Source: Aphodoplasma sp045541115
GTDB taxonomy: Bacteria > Bacillota > Clostridia > UBA1381 > UMGS1253
DNA length: 43,637 nt
NCBI GenBank assembly: GCA_045541115.1
Contig: JAZQIM010000007.1
Coordinates: 1-43,637 of the forward strand
Direction of reading: 5' to 3'
The position numbers and the translations under genes are program-made. Positions within the stretch are counted from its first letter, which is position 1. Every line of letters starts with the position of its first letter. Shown here piece after piece: positions 8,205-17,113 of this stretch. The notes below the pieces were generated by a model. That model saw only the letters and a list, made by a program, of their open reading frames with translations. It did no database searches and had not been told where the DNA came from.

Positions 8205-8933
8205 TTATTTATTTTTTGCATTAAATACAAGTCGCGAGGCGACATAATCGTGATTAGAAAAGCCTGCATCTTTATGGGCGTTTGCCACAGTTACTGCGAT
8301 GACCGCATTTGCGCCTCTTTGTTTAAGTGCACGCGTGCAGTCGTAAACGGTCATCCCGCTTGTGTAGATGTCGTCTACTAAAAGAACTGATTTACCGTGC
8401 ATATCCTTTGTGCATTCATATACGTTATGAATGTTTTGTGCGCGCTCGGAAAAGGTTTTAAGAGAGCTTTGGCGTTTTGTTTCGCGCGTTTTTATAAGAA
8501 CGTCTTCGTCAAATGCAATATTTAGTTTTTTACTTATTCTGTCGGCTATGAGCGTTGTCTGGTTAAAGCCGCGGCGGGCAAGGCTTTTCGGAGAAAGAGG
8601 CACGTTTACAATTATATCAGCGGCCATTGCCTGCTTATTTTCAAAAACATATCCACAAATAAGCGAGGCGAACACATCTGCATTTTCAAACTTTGATTTA
8701 AATTTCAAATCACGAATCGCACGGGCGGCGTTTCCCTTGTATAAAAGAGGAGATATAAGATAATCTGCGCCGATGGCATCAAAGCAGCCGTTGTTTTTCG
8801 TGTAAGGCAATGTGGAAAGACATTTTTTGCAAACAATGTTTTTCTTGTCGTTTATAAGTGATTTACAAAACATACAACGTGTAGGGTATAATAAATTTAA
8901 AAGAGATTTTGTTAATTTCAGTTTAAAATTCAT
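8205..8933 (-). CDS. comF: ComF-family phosphoribosyltransferase-like protein
   Basis: ComF proteins assist import of single-stranded DNA during natural transformation, and homologues are widespread in Clostridia. An N-terminal zinc-binding region carries CMFCK and CKKC. The C-terminal phosphoribosyltransferase fold has the PRPP-binding loop VLLVDDIYTSGMT and the segment LARRGFNQTTLIA typical of ComF. A TTG at 8942 is in frame, but the ATG at 8933 is more likely. The start overlaps the recD2 stop, implying translational coupling, and no strong Shine-Dalgarno is visible. Association with recD2 links it to DNA processing; competence itself is not shown by this window. Confidence 0.9.
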   Translation of the reverse strand: MNFKLKLTKSLLNLLYPTRCMFCKSLINDKKNIVCKKCLSTLPYTKNNGCFDAIGADYLISPLLYKGNAARAIRDLKFKSKFENADVFASLICGYVFENKQAMAADIIVNVPLSPKSLARRGFNQTTLIADRISKKLNIAFDEDVLIKTRETKRQSSLKTFSERAQNIHNVYECTKDMHGKSVLLVDDIYTSGMTVYDCTRALKQRGANAVIAVTVANAHKDAGFSNHDYVASRLVFNAKNK

Positions 8934-11139
8934 TGTTATCAAGCATCCATTTTATCGAAGTAAATCTTTTGCTCTCACTGTCAGAGGCAACCATAACATG
9001 TATTGCGCTCTCGATTCCTACAAGCACTACAAAGCTTTTTGCGCGCGTAAGAGCGGTGTAGAGAAGATTTCTTTTCATAAGCATTGGCGCGGCATTATAT
9101 ACCGGCATCACAACGACGTCAAATTCACTTCCCTGGCTTTTATGCACTGTGATTGCATATGCAATTTCGATTTCGTCAAGCGTATCAAAGGTGTATGTCA
9201 CGCGTTTGTCATCATATATAACGAACAGGCGCTTTGATATGCTATCGATTTCTTCAATAAAGCCCATATCGCCGTTAAAAACTCCGCTTCCCGTTTCGCC
9301 GGTTTTAAGATCTTCCCATATGATATCGTAATTATTTTTTATCTGCATAACCTTATCGCCTTCGCGAAAGACGTTTTCGCCGATTTGGCGCTCGTTTTTA
9401 TCTTTCGATGGCGGGTTTAGCGCGTTTTGAAGTAATTTGTTTAAATTCCTTGTGCCGCAAATTCCTTTTTTCATTGAGCAAAGGACCTGTATCTGCGTCA
9501 TAGGTATATAGCCGTATGCATCGGGCAGACGTGTTTTGCATAATCCTACTACGCTGTCGGCAATAGCACCGGCGCCTGTGCGCGACACGAAGTAAAAGTC
9601 CGAGTCGTTTTCATTAAGGATTGGATTTTCGCCATTTATTATTCGGTGAGAATTTTGAACGATCATGCTCTGGGCAGCCTGGCGAAAGATTTTTGTGAGG
9701 CGAATCGTTTGTATGGCGCCGCTCTCTATAATGTCGCCGAGCATATTTCCGGCACCTACCGGCGGAAGCTGCTTTGCATCGCCTACTATTATGAGTTTTG
9801 CGCTTGGTTTTAGCGCTTTAAAAAGCGCGCATCCAAGCAAAACATCAACCATACTTGTTTCATCAACGATTATAACGTCTTCGTCTAGCGGATTCGTTTC
9901 ATCGCGTGAAAAAAGCTTTACTCTTTCATCTTCCGTATAACTTATCTCTAAAAGACGGTGAATAGTTTTTGCGCCGATGCCCGTAACTTCCGTCAAACGC
10001 TTTGCGGCGCGTCCTGTCGGAGCACAAAGCGATAGACGGACACCTTTTTTTTGCAAAATATCAATTATTGTGTTTATAATAGTTGTTTTTCCTGTGCCGG
10101 GACCGCCTGTAAGAACCATCACGCCTGACGATAAGGCGCAGATTACGGCTTCCTTTTGCTCTTCGGCAAGATGTGGCTCATTTTCTTTTTCCCACTTGTT
10201 TAAAAGCTTTTTTGCCTCTGTCCTGCAAAGAATTCCGCTCATTTTTGACATAGCGATAAGTCTTTGGCAGATATATTTTTCTGCATCGAGCATTTTTTTA
10301 AGAAAAATGCACTCACGTTCATTTATCTGACGAGATATAAGCGAGCCATCAAGCTTTAAAGAATAAATCGCGCGCTCTATCTGCTCGTTTTCAACACCAA
10401 GCATCTCGCACGCCGTTTTTATAAGCTCGCCATCAGGTAGATATGTGTGGCCGCCGTTTTGAGCGTTATATTCCAAAATATATTTTATGCCTGCTTTAAG
10501 CCTGGAAAGGTTGTGCGCTTCAATGCCCATTGAAGAAGCAACGCGGTCGACCGTCTTAAAGCTAATCGCATCTATTTCATCAATAAGAACGTACGGATCG
10601 TCTTTTACATACGTTACGGCATCTGCGCCAAAACGGCGATATACCTTAAGCGCCGTCTGCGCTCCTATGCCATACTGCTGCAAAAACATTACTATGCTTG
10701 AAACGGCTTGCTGTTTTGCATATTCTTGTCCGATTTGCTCGGCTTTTAAAAGGCTTATTCCGCTGATTTGCGCAAGAAGGTGCGGTTCGTTTAACATTAC
10801 ATTTAGTGTTTCGTCGCCAAATTTATCGACGATTTTTTTTGCTGTCGCAAGGCGTACACCTTTTACAACGCCTGATGCAAGATAGCGCAGGATGGCGCTC
10901 GCAGCTTTCGGCGCAATTTTTTCATAAAGCCGCGCGCTAAACTGTCTTCCGTATTCGGGGTGGTTAGTCCATGCTCCGCCAAGCTTTACGCTTTCTCCTT
11001 CAGAAAGATACGGCATACAGCCTGTTGCCGTAACACATTCGCCTTCGCAGTCAAGCATGCACACCGTATAGCCGTTTGCATAATTTGCATATATAATTTC
11101 TTCAACAACACCTTCAATGTATGTTGTGTTTTCGTCCAT
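8923..11139 (-). CDS. recD2: RecD2-type ATP-dependent DNA helicase
   Basis: A 5'-3' SF1B helicase acting in DNA repair independently of RecBC. The N-terminal OB-like and helix-hairpin-helix region (including ASGVKGVRLATAKKIVDKFG and ISGISLLKAEQIG) precedes the motor: Walker A GGPGTGKTT, motif II VDETSMVD, motif III GDAKQLPPVGAG, motif IV region TKIFRQAAQS, and motif VI region AITVHKSQGSEFD. About 738 residues, normal for RecD2. Two starts are possible: GTG at 11151, overlapping the methyltransferase stop by GTGA, or ATG at 11139, properly spaced from GAGGTG; I give the latter. It is the third gene of a tightly packed four-gene run. Confidence 0.94.
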   Translation of the reverse strand: MDENTTYIEGVVEEIIYANYANGYTVCMLDCEGECVTATGCMPYLSEGESVKLGGAWTNHPEYGRQFSARLYEKIAPKAASAILRYLASGVVKGVRLATAKKIVDKFGDETLNVMLNEPHLLAQISGISLLKAEQIGQEYAKQQAVSSIVMFLQQYGIGAQTALKVYRRFGADAVTYVKDDPYVLIDEIDAISFKTVDRVASSMGIEAHNLSRLKAGIKYILEYNAQNGGHTYLPDGELIKTACEMLGVENEQIERAIYSLKLDGSLISRQINERECIFLKKMLDAEKYICQRLIAMSKMSGILCRTEAKKLLNKWEKENEPHLAEEQKEAVICALSSGVMVLTGGPGTGKTTIINTIIDILQKKGVRLSLCAPTGRAAKRLTEVTGIGAKTIHRLLEISYTEDERVKLFSRDETNPLDEDVIIVDETSMVDVLLGCALFKALKPSAKLIIVGDAKQLPPVGAGNMLGDIIESGAIQTIRLTKIFRQAAQSMIVQNSHRIINGENPILNENDSDFYFVSRTGAGAIADSVVGLCKTRLPDAYGYIPMTQIQVLCSMKKGICGTRNLNKLLQNALNPPSKDKNERQIGENVFREGDKVMQIKNNYDIIWEDLKTGETGSGVFNGDMGFIEEIDSISKRLFVIYDDKRVTYTFDTLDEIEIAYAITVHKSQGSEFDVVVMPVYNAAPMLMKRNLLYTALTRAKSFVVLVGIESAIHVMVASDSESKRFTSIKWMLDNNEF

Positions 11140-11147
11140 GGCAACAT

Positions 11148-11879
11148 TCACCTCGCCGTATAAACAAGCCTTTCGCTTTTTTCGTTTATCTCACTAAAAC
11201 TGTAGGCGTCATATACATTTATGTCTGTAAAGCCGGCTTTGGTAAGCGCTTTTTTTACTTCGTCACATGTATATGCGCGCTGGCAGTGTTCTTCGTCAAA
11301 GCGCGTGTAATGGACAGAATCATCGCTTACAAAGAAAGTGAGATAAAAATCGCATATGTTCGTTTTTTCGTTATATTCATTTTGCCAGATATAGCTTACA
11401 TATTCGCTGTCATATGTAAATGTATTGTCCGAGATTATTTTTGAGAGCTTGTAGCGTGAGTTAAGATCAAAAATAAACGGAGCGTCGGGGTTTAGGTAAT
11501 TTTTTACGAGCTTAAAAACAGACACTAAATCGTCATAATCAGTTATATAGTTTAATGAATCCGTCATACAAACGACTGCATCTACCGTGCCATATAGCTC
11601 AAGAGAGCGCATATCCTGGCAAAGATACAAAATGTCGGGGTTCTTTTCGCGCGCGATGCCGAGCATATCGTATGACATATCAGCACCGATCATATCGTAA
11701 CCGCGGAGCGAAAGTATGTCGGTAAGAGTGCCCGTTCCGCATGCCAAATCAAGCATGAGCGACGGCTTTTTGCCCATTTTTTTAAAACAAGACTCGATAT
11801 AGTCTGCCATGTCACTATAGTTAATATCTTCATAAATTAGGCTATCGTAAATTTTTGCAAATTCCACGTAATTATCCAT
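11148..11879 (-). CDS. Class I SAM-dependent methyltransferase (YqeM-like)
   Basis: A 243-residue Rossmann-fold methyltransferase. Motif I LDLACGTGTLTDIL begins near residue 43; the acidic residue after strand 2 is in MIGADMSYDML, then come CQDMRSLE and AVVCMTDSLNYI. The N-terminal YVEFAKIYDSLIYEDINYSD segment is typical of YqeM-like enzymes. Substrate is unknown. The gene follows the yerC-like regulator by 18 bases and runs into recD2 with a few bases of overlap, so it belongs to the same transcript. Confidence 0.87.
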   Translation of the reverse strand: MDNYVEFAKIYDSLIYEDINYSDMADYIESCFKKMGKKPSLMLDLACGTGTLTDILSLRGYDMIGADMSYDMLGIAREKNPDILYLCQDMRSLELYGTVDAVVCMTDSLNYITDYDDLVSVFKLVKNYLNPDAPFIFDLNSRYKLSKIISDNTFTYDSEYVSYIWQNEYNEKTNICDFYLTFFVSDDSVHYTRFDEEHCQRAYTCDEVKKALTKAGFTDINVYDAYSFSEINEKSERLVYTAR

Positions 11880-11897
11880 TATAAATCAACCTATCTG

Positions 11898-12203
11898 TTA
11901 TTTATTATCACTATCATTTGCGCCTGTGCGCTCAAGCGCAAGCTCGTATCCGCCTGTGCCGTAGTTTAAGCAGCGTGCCACGCGGCTTATCGTAGCAGAT
12001 GATGCGCCTGTTTTTGCGACAATGTCACTATAGACAAGCTCTGCGCGCAAGAGCTTTGCAACCTCAAGACGCTGCGCCATCGCACCAAGCTCGCTCATCG
12101 TGCAAAGATCGAGAAAAAACGCTTCACATTCCTGCGGCGTTTTAAGCGATAATATGCAATCCATAAGGTTTTTTGTATCTATTTTTTTATGCTTTGAATT
12201 CAT
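11898..12203 (-). CDS. YerC/YecD-family TrpR-related DNA-binding protein
   Basis: A 101-residue protein of the TrpR-like YerC/YecD family. The helical core runs CILSLKTPQECEAFFLDLCT and SELGAMAQRLEVAKLL, and the helix-turn-helix is SDIVAKTGASSATISRVARC, followed by LNYGTGGYELAL. These proteins are small DNA-binding regulators; ligand and targets are generally unknown. AGGGGG precedes the ATG. It leads the regulator-methyltransferase-recD2-comF operon from a promoter at 12234-12262, so autoregulation of that operon is conceivable but not shown. Confidence 0.9.
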   Translation of the reverse strand: MNSKHKKIDTKNLMDCILSLKTPQECEAFFLDLCTMSELGAMAQRLEVAKLLRAELVYSDIVAKTGASSATISRVARCLNYGTGGYELALERTGANDSDNK

Positions 12204-12233
12204 GATAAACCCCCTAAAAAGTAATATATTAGC

Positions 12234-12262
12234 ATTATATCACTTTAAATCGCGAAAGTAAA
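12234..12262 (-). promoter_or_regulatory. Sigma-A promoter for the yerC-like operon
   Basis: On the minus strand, TTTACT (-35), a 17-base spacer and a perfect TATAAT (-10), about 30 bases upstream of the start codon. Confidence 0.75.
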
Positions 12263-12311
12263 GTGTTTTAAATCAAAAACACGCTGCAATATTTATAAGA
12301 GCGTATGTGAC

Positions 12312-12340
12312 TTGCACAATTATTATAAATGATGTAAAAT
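12312..12340 (+). promoter_or_regulatory. Sigma-A promoter for the RNase M5 gene
   Basis: TTGCAC, a 17-base spacer and TAAAAT, about 32 bases upstream of the GTG start. Confidence 0.65.
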
Positions 12341-12372
12341 AAAAGGGTATTATAAAGAAGGGAGGGCGCGGC

Positions 12373-12984
12373 GTGCTTAAGATAAAAGAAGCTTTGGTAG
12401 TTGAAGGAACGTATGACAAGATAAAGCTTAGCTCGATAGTCGATACGCTTATAATTACGACAGATGGCTTTAGGATTTTTTCAGACAAGGAAAAAACACA
12501 GTTTATACGAAAAGTAGCAGAGAAATCGGGAATTATTATTCTTACCGATTCAGACAGCGCCGGATTTATAATAAGAAACTATGTAAAACAGGGAATTAAG
12601 CAGGAAAATATAAAACACGCCTATATCCCCGATATATACGGCAAAGAAAAAAGAAAGACCATAGCATCAAAAGAGGGAAAGCTCGGCGTTGAGGGCGTGG
12701 AAAAGCAGACAATAATTTCAGCGCTGATAGCTGCAGGTGCCACGGTGGAAGGAGAAGAGAAGAAAGAAAAACTGCCGAGCCGACAGATTACAAAGCTCGA
12801 TTTATATAATGACGGCTTTGTCGGAGCAAGCGAGAGCGCAAAGAAAAGAAGGCTTCTTCTAAAAGAACTTAACTTGCCGGAGCGTATGACATCAAACATG
12901 CTTATTGGCGCGATAAACTCACTTATGAGCTACGAAGAATACAAAAAGGCGGCAAAGAAAATTTTTGACGCTTGTAATAAATAG
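12373..12984 (+). CDS. rnmV: Ribonuclease M5 (Toprim + DUF4093)
   Basis: Endonuclease that matures the 5S rRNA precursor in Firmicutes. The Toprim motifs are visible: the catalytic glutamate in ALVVEGTYDKIKL and the DxD pair in ILTDSDSAGF. The C-terminal DUF4093 part contains LPSRQITKLDLYNDGFVG and AINSLMSYEEY. 203 residues, slightly longer than the roughly 186 of the Bacillus enzyme. Start is GTG at 12373, preceded by GGAGGG with good spacing. The ksgA and tatD genes that often neighbour rnmV are absent; it stands between divergent yerC and downstream spoIVA. Confidence 0.9.
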   Translation: MLKIKEALVVEGTYDKIKLSSIVDTLIITTDGFRIFSDKEKTQFIRKVAEKSGIIILTDSDSAGFIIRNYVKQGIKQENIKHAYIPDIYGKEKRKTIASKEGKLGVEGVEKQTIISALIAAGATVEGEEKKEKLPSRQITKLDLYNDGFVGASESAKKRRLLLKELNLPERMTSNMLIGAINSLMSYEEYKKAAKKIFDACNK

Positions 12985-12991
12985 ACAATCA

Positions 12992-13041
12992 CCTCAATAT
13001 AATGTAGTAAACTGTACAACTTGAATAAAATTATATTGAGG
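12992..13041 (+). repeat. Perfect 12-bp inverted repeat in the spoIVA leader
   Basis: Arms 12992-13003 and 13030-13041 are exact reverse complements with a 26-base spacer. The right arm contains the first bases of the GAGGAGG ribosome-binding site, so pairing would occlude it. Confidence 0.75.
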
Positions 13042-13051
13042 AGGATAATAA

Positions 13052-14530
13052 ATGACCGGAGCAGAGATTTATAAGGATATTGCCACGAGAACCGATGGCG
13101 ATATTTACATCGGTGTTGTGGGTCCCGTGAGAACAGGTAAATCCACATTTATAAAAAAATTCATGGACTCGCTCGTGATACCTAATATTGACAGTGAGTA
13201 TAAGGCGGCGCGTGCGCGCGATGAGCTTCCGCAAAGTGCGGCAGGGCGCACGATAATGACGACGGAGCCGAAATTTATTCCTAATGAGGCAGTAGATATT
13301 GTTCTCGGCGACAACGCTCACATGCGCGTGCGCATGATAGATTGCGTTGGATATATTGTAGATTCTGCGATGGGTTATATGGAAGATGGCGAGCCGCGCA
13401 TGGTGCAAACGCCATGGTTTGACTACCAGATACCGTTTAATGAAGCGGCAGAGCTCGGCACAAAAAAGGTTATTTGCGACCATTCAACTATCGGTCTTGT
13501 AATAACGACTGACGGAAGTATAACTGAGATTGACAGAGAAGATTATATCCAGGCAGAAGAAAGGGTAATAAATGAGCTTGTTAAAATTGGGAAACCGTTT
13601 GTGATAGTAATAAACTCAACGAACCCAAATTCCGATAAGGCGCAGGCGCTTAAAGCTGAGCTTGAAGAAAAATACGGCGTAGGTGTTATGGCAATAAACT
13701 GCGCAGAGCTTTCGGCGAAGGATATACACGATATAATGCAAAGTGTTTTATTTGAATTTCCGCTTTGTGAAGTGTGCGTGAACGCTCCGCGCTGGATTGA
13801 AGGACTGGACATGTCGCATTCATTAAGACAGAGCGTCTACGATGCGATTATGTGTGCCACGGAAAATGCGCGAACAATAAAAGATGCCAAAAGAATTGCC
13901 GAGATGCTTGGCGAATATGATTTTGTTAAAGCGTCAAAGCTTGACATGGTAAACCTTGGCGACGGAAGCGTTGCGATTGAACTTTTTGCGCCCGATGAGC
14001 TGTTTTACAGTGTATTAAGTGAGCTTTCGGGACTTGAAATTGGCGGTGAAGAAGCGCTTATTCGCTTGATTTGTGAGCTATCTGAAGTAAAGAAAAATTA
14101 TGATAAGGTTTCATACGCCTTACATGAGGTTGCCGAAAAAGGATATGGCATCGTTTCTCCGACAATCGATGAGCTTACGCTTGAAGAGCCGCAAATAGTG
14201 CGTCAGGGAAGCCGTTTTGGAGTAAAATTGAAGGCGTCGGCGCCATCGATACATATGATTCGTGCCGACATTGAAACAGAAGTAAACCCGATAGTTGGAA
14301 GCGAAAAGCAGTCAGAGGAGCTTGTAAATTATCTTCTTTCGGAGTTTGACTCCGATCCGAAAAAGATATGGGCGTCAAACATTTTTGGGAAATCGCTTCA
14401 TGAACTTGTAAACGAAGGCTTACATAATAAGCTTGTACGAATGCCTTATGAGGCGCAGGAAAAATTGCAGGAAACGCTTACAAGAATTATTAACGAAGGT
14501 TCGGGCGGACTCATCTGTATAATATTATAA
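13052..14530 (+). CDS. spoIVA: Stage IV sporulation protein A (spore coat ATPase)
   Basis: ATP-dependent cytoskeletal protein that polymerises on the forespore outer membrane as the base of the spore coat; made in the mother cell. 492 residues, the usual length. Walker A is GPVRTGKST at about residues 24-32, with the TRAFAC-like region MRVRMIDCVGYIVDSAMGY and STNPNSDKAQAL following. The C-terminus ends in GSGGLICIIL, the conserved tail needed for localisation in Bacillus. Strong GGAGG seven bases before the ATG. No sigma-A promoter is evident; mother-cell sigma-E control is expected from the family, but I could not place the boxes convincingly. It is diagnostic of endospore formation. Confidence 0.97.
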   Translation: MTGAEIYKDIATRTDGDIYIGVVGPVRTGKSTFIKKFMDSLVIPNIDSEYKAARARDELPQSAAGRTIMTTEPKFIPNEAVDIVLGDNAHMRVRMIDCVGYIVDSAMGYMEDGEPRMVQTPWFDYQIPFNEAAELGTKKVICDHSTIGLVITTDGSITEIDREDYIQAEERVINELVKIGKPFVIVINSTNPNSDKAQALKAELEEKYGVGVMAINCAELSAKDIHDIMQSVLFEFPLCEVCVNAPRWIEGLDMSHSLRQSVYDAIMCATENARTIKDAKRIAEMLGEYDFVKASKLDMVNLGDGSVAIELFAPDELFYSVLSELSGLEIGGEEALIRLICELSEVKKNYDKVSYALHEVAEKGYGIVSPTIDELTLEEPQIVRQGSRFGVKLKASAPSIHMIRADIETEVNPIVGSEKQSEELVNYLLSEFDSDPKKIWASNIFGKSLHELVNEGLHNKLVRMPYEAQEKLQETLTRIINEGSGGLICIIL

Positions 14531-14540
14531 ATAAGTATAA

Positions 14541-14568
14541 AAAAGCAATCACGGGCGTGATTGCTTTT
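14541..14568. terminator. Bidirectional intrinsic terminator
   Basis: 13-bp perfect stem (14541-14553 with 14556-14568) with flanking A and T runs, between convergent spoIVA and the dehydratase gene. The innermost pairs must open to form the loop. Confidence 0.88.
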
Positions 14569-14573
14569 TGCTT

Positions 14574-15611
14574 TTAAATGTTTTTTAGTTCATCTTTTAT
14601 ATAATCTAATTCTAAAAGCTTTTCTTTAACTTGTGAAACGGTTAAAAGCTGTGTATTATTTGAGTTAAAGTCATCTAAAGTATTTAATGATACGTTTCTT
14701 GCCACAGAATATTTTTCGTAATTAAGTGCTCTTTTGTCTGCGGGAATACGGAAGAAATTACCCATATCTATTGCGGTTGCGCTTTCTTCGCTTGTCAAAA
14801 GCGTTTCACACATTTTTTCGCCGTGGCGAAGTCCAATTATTTTTATCTCGCTTTTGTTTTCCTTGTCAAAAAGTTCTTTTACTGCGCGCGATAATACGTC
14901 GATTGTGCAGGCAGGTGCCTTTTGTACGACGATATCGCCGCTTTCGGCTTTTTCAAAGGCAAAGAAAACGAGCTCTACCGCTTCTTCGAGTGACATTATA
15001 AATCGCGTCATATCGGGATGTGTGATAGTTATGGGCTTTGAGTCTTTTATCTGCTCAATCCACAAAGGTATAATTGAGCCGCGCGAACACATTACGTTTC
15101 CGTATCGCGTACAGCAAATGCTTGTTTTTTCGGGTGAGACGGTTTTTGATTTTGCGACGGCAAGCTTTTCAACAAGCGCTTTTGACATTCCCATCGCATT
15201 TACAGGATAGGCGGCTTTATCGGTTGAAAGGCAGATAACCTTCTTTACACCACATTCTATCGCTGCATTAAGCACGTTGTCTGTACCTATTATATTCGTT
15301 TTTACGGCTTCCATGGGGAAAAACTCACATGACGGGACTTGCTTTAAGGCGGCAGCGTGGAAAATGTAATCAACACCGTGAAGCGCGTTTTTAACGCTCG
15401 ACAAATCGCGCACGTCGCCTATGTAAAATTCGAGCTTACCGCAAAGAGCAGGGTATTTTATCTGGTATTCGTGGCGCATGTCATTTTGTTTTTTCTCGTC
15501 GCGCGAAAAAATGCGAATCTGACCGATGTCGCTATCTAGAAAACGATTAAGCACTGCGTTGCCAAAAGAGCCTGTTCCGCCGGTAATCAGTAATGTTTTG
15601 TTTTTAAACAT
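14574..15611 (-). CDS. UDP-GlcNAc 4,6-dehydratase (inverting), CapE/FnlA-like
   Basis: Short-chain dehydrogenase/reductase that dehydrates UDP-GlcNAc with C5 inversion, the first step towards surface sugars such as FucNAc or QuiNAc derivatives. The NAD(P) motif is TGGTGSFG near the N-terminus; RIFSRDEKKQNDMR and HAAALKQVPSCEFFP are signatures of the CapE/WbjB/FnlA group. In the catalytic YxxxK position the Tyr is replaced by Met (NAMGMSK), as is normal in this group. 345 residues from the ATG at 15611, preferred over GTG at 15620, which lies directly against the AAAGGA site. It is monocistronic here, without the reductase and epimerase partners found in capsule clusters; its glycan target is unknown. 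Confidence 0.88.
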   Translation of the reverse strand: MFKNKTLLITGGTGSFGNAVLNRFLDSDIGQIRIFSRDEKKQNDMRHEYQIKYPALCGKLEFYIGDVRDLSSVKNALHGVDYIFHAAALKQVPSCEFFPMEAVKTNIIGTDNVLNAAIECGVKKVICLSTDKAAYPVNAMGMSKALVEKLAVAKSKTVSPEKTSICCTRYGNVMCSRGSIIPLWIEQIKDSKPITITHPDMTRFIMSLEEAVELVFFAFEKAESGDIVVQKAPACTIDVLSRAVKELFDKENKSEIKIIGLRHGEKMCETLLTSEESATAIDMGNFFRIPADKRALNYEKYSVARNVSLNTLDDFNSNNTQLLTVSQVKEKLLELDYIKDELKNI

Positions 15612-15653
15612 ACTTGCCACGTCCTTTTTAATTATGTATAATCCGTTAACTAT

Positions 15654-15683
15654 ACTCTATCAAATTTACCTTCGTTTTGTCAA
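15654..15683 (-). promoter_or_regulatory. Putative sigma-A promoter for the dehydratase gene
   Basis: On the minus strand a perfect TTGACA (-35) with an 18-base spacer to TAGAGT (-10), about 43 bases upstream of the ATG. Confidence 0.5.
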
Positions 15684-15840
15684 CGATTTTAGGCTTTTTG
15701 AGCATATTTTTTCAGATGTAATGGAAGAGGAAAATTTTTGCGGTTTTTTGTTTGCAAAGACAAATAGACAAAAATATGAGCAAAAAATGCTAATAAAGGT
15801 TAAAAATTTAAAAAATGCACAAATAAATCATCGATTTTTC

Positions 15841-15869
15841 TTGCAAAATGACTTAAAACCTATTATTAT
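15841..15869 (+). promoter_or_regulatory. Putative sigma-A promoter for the regulator-ftsEX operon
   Basis: TTGCAA, a 17-base spacer and TATTAT, giving a leader of about 130 bases. It precedes the five-gene division/peptidoglycan run. Confidence 0.5.
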
Positions 15870-16004
15870 ATAAGTAGGGTATTTTCACAATGCACAATCA
15901 AAAGCGAAATGTGAGACTTTATTTTGTGCAAAATAAGTGTTTTTGTGTTATACGTATTACATATTAAAAATTATTTGATTTAAAATACAAGGGAGGAAAC
16001 AAAC

Positions 16005-17090
16005 ATGATAAAAAAGACTTTTCAGAATGTAATCAACCAGATGGACGCTTTTCTGACATCTCCTGTAGGCGTTATGGACAGTGAAGGATACGTCTTGGCA
16101 ACAAATGCGTCAGAAAACATGTCAGAGTACTCCGATGTTTTTTTAAGCTCGGTCAATGATTCGCTTGAGATTCATGGTTGCCGTGGATACAGCGTGTGCG
16201 GTATAAGTAAAACAAATAAACCGGAATATATCGTATATGTGCGCGGAATTGACGATGAGGCGAGAAGAACGTGTATGATGCTTGTAGTAGCATTCAGCAA
16301 CATTCGCCTGTTCTATGATGACAAATACGACAAAACTACTTTTATTAAAAATATTATAACAGACAATACTCTCCCGCTCGATTTGCATCAGCGCGCACGC
16401 GAGCTACATATGGATTTTGACAAAAGAAGAGTTGTGTATGTAGTAAAGGTTGTTCAATCGAGCGATATTGCTGCGATTGATATAGTCCTTGGAATGTTTC
16501 CGGAGCATGAACGCGATTTTGTGTTTGCAATGGATGATAACACAATTGTACTTATCAAGGAAATTGAAGAAGGCGCATCAGAAGATGAGCTTGAAGAACT
16601 TGCACAGGTTATAATTGACAATCTCGGAAGCGAGGCTATGATGAATGTGCTTGTAGGAATAAGCACACCGGCAGACAATCTCAATTCGCTTGCCGCGGCG
16701 TACAAGGAGGCACAGGTTGCGCTCGAGATTGGCAAAGTGTTTGAAAACGAGAAAAACATTTTGAGCTACAAAAGCCTTGGTGTCGGAAGACTTATATACC
16801 ATCTGCCGACACGTCTTTGCCAGCTGTTTTTACAGGAGGTCCTTACGAAAAAAGGACTCGATTCGCTCGATGAAGAAATTATAACAACTATATATGAATT
16901 CTTTAAAAATGACCTTAATGTAAGCGAAACGGCAAGAAAATTATATATTCACAGAAATACGCTTGTTTACAGACTCGATAAGGTGTTAAAAACAATCGGA
17001 CTTGATTTAAGAAAGTTTGATGATGCAGTAGTATTTAAGGTAGCGATGATGGTTAATCAATACCTTGAAGCTAACCCGATGCAGATATAA
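16005..17090 (+). CDS. PucR/CdaR-like helix-turn-helix regulator
   Basis: A 361-residue regulator. The N-terminal half (about 1-120) looks like a sensory domain: SPVGVMDSEGYVLATNASEN resembles the start of CdaR sugar-diacid or PAS-like domains. The middle (about 135-270) is a GGDEF-like CdaR region with AYKEAQVALEIGKVF, and the C-terminus is the PucR-type HTH_30, with FFKNDLNVSETARKLYIHRN then TLVYRLDKVLKTIGLDLRKFDD. Ligand unknown. The GGGAGG site is optimal. The gene is 17-23 bases upstream of ftsE, so it probably heads the ftsEX operon and may regulate it. Confidence 0.85.
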   Translation: MIKKTFQNVINQMDAFLTSPVGVMDSEGYVLATNASENMSEYSDVFLSSVNDSLEIHGCRGYSVCGISKTNKPEYIVYVRGIDDEARRTCMMLVVAFSNIRLFYDDKYDKTTFIKNIITDNTLPLDLHQRARELHMDFDKRRVVYVVKVVQSSDIAAIDIVLGMFPEHERDFVFAMDDNTIVLIKEIEEGASEDELEELAQVIIDNLGSEAMMNVLVGISTPADNLNSLAAAYKEAQVALEIGKVFENEKNILSYKSLGVGRLIYHLPTRLCQLFLQEVLTKKGLDSLDEEIITTIYEFFKNDLNVSETARKLYIHRNTLVYRLDKVLKTIGLDLRKFDDAVVFKVAMMVNQYLEANPMQI

Positions 17091-17113
17091 TAAAATAAGA
17101 CGGAGATGTGCAG

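Larger units (their letters stand above)
15621..16004. other. AT-rich divergent intergenic region
   Basis: About 384 bases with no credible gene. It carries a possible minus-strand promoter (15654-15683) and a plus-strand promoter (15841-15869). TGCACAA occurs at 15891-15897 with its reverse complement at 15924-15930 downstream of that promoter, and another TGCACAA copy lies near 15815. These could be regulator sites for the adjoining regulator gene. Confidence 0.5.

Noticed and set aside
14574..15611. Missing catalytic tyrosine in the UDP-GlcNAc dehydratase
   Set aside because: The Met in place of Tyr is the normal state in the inverting CapE/FlaA1/PseB-type enzymes, so it is not an anomaly.
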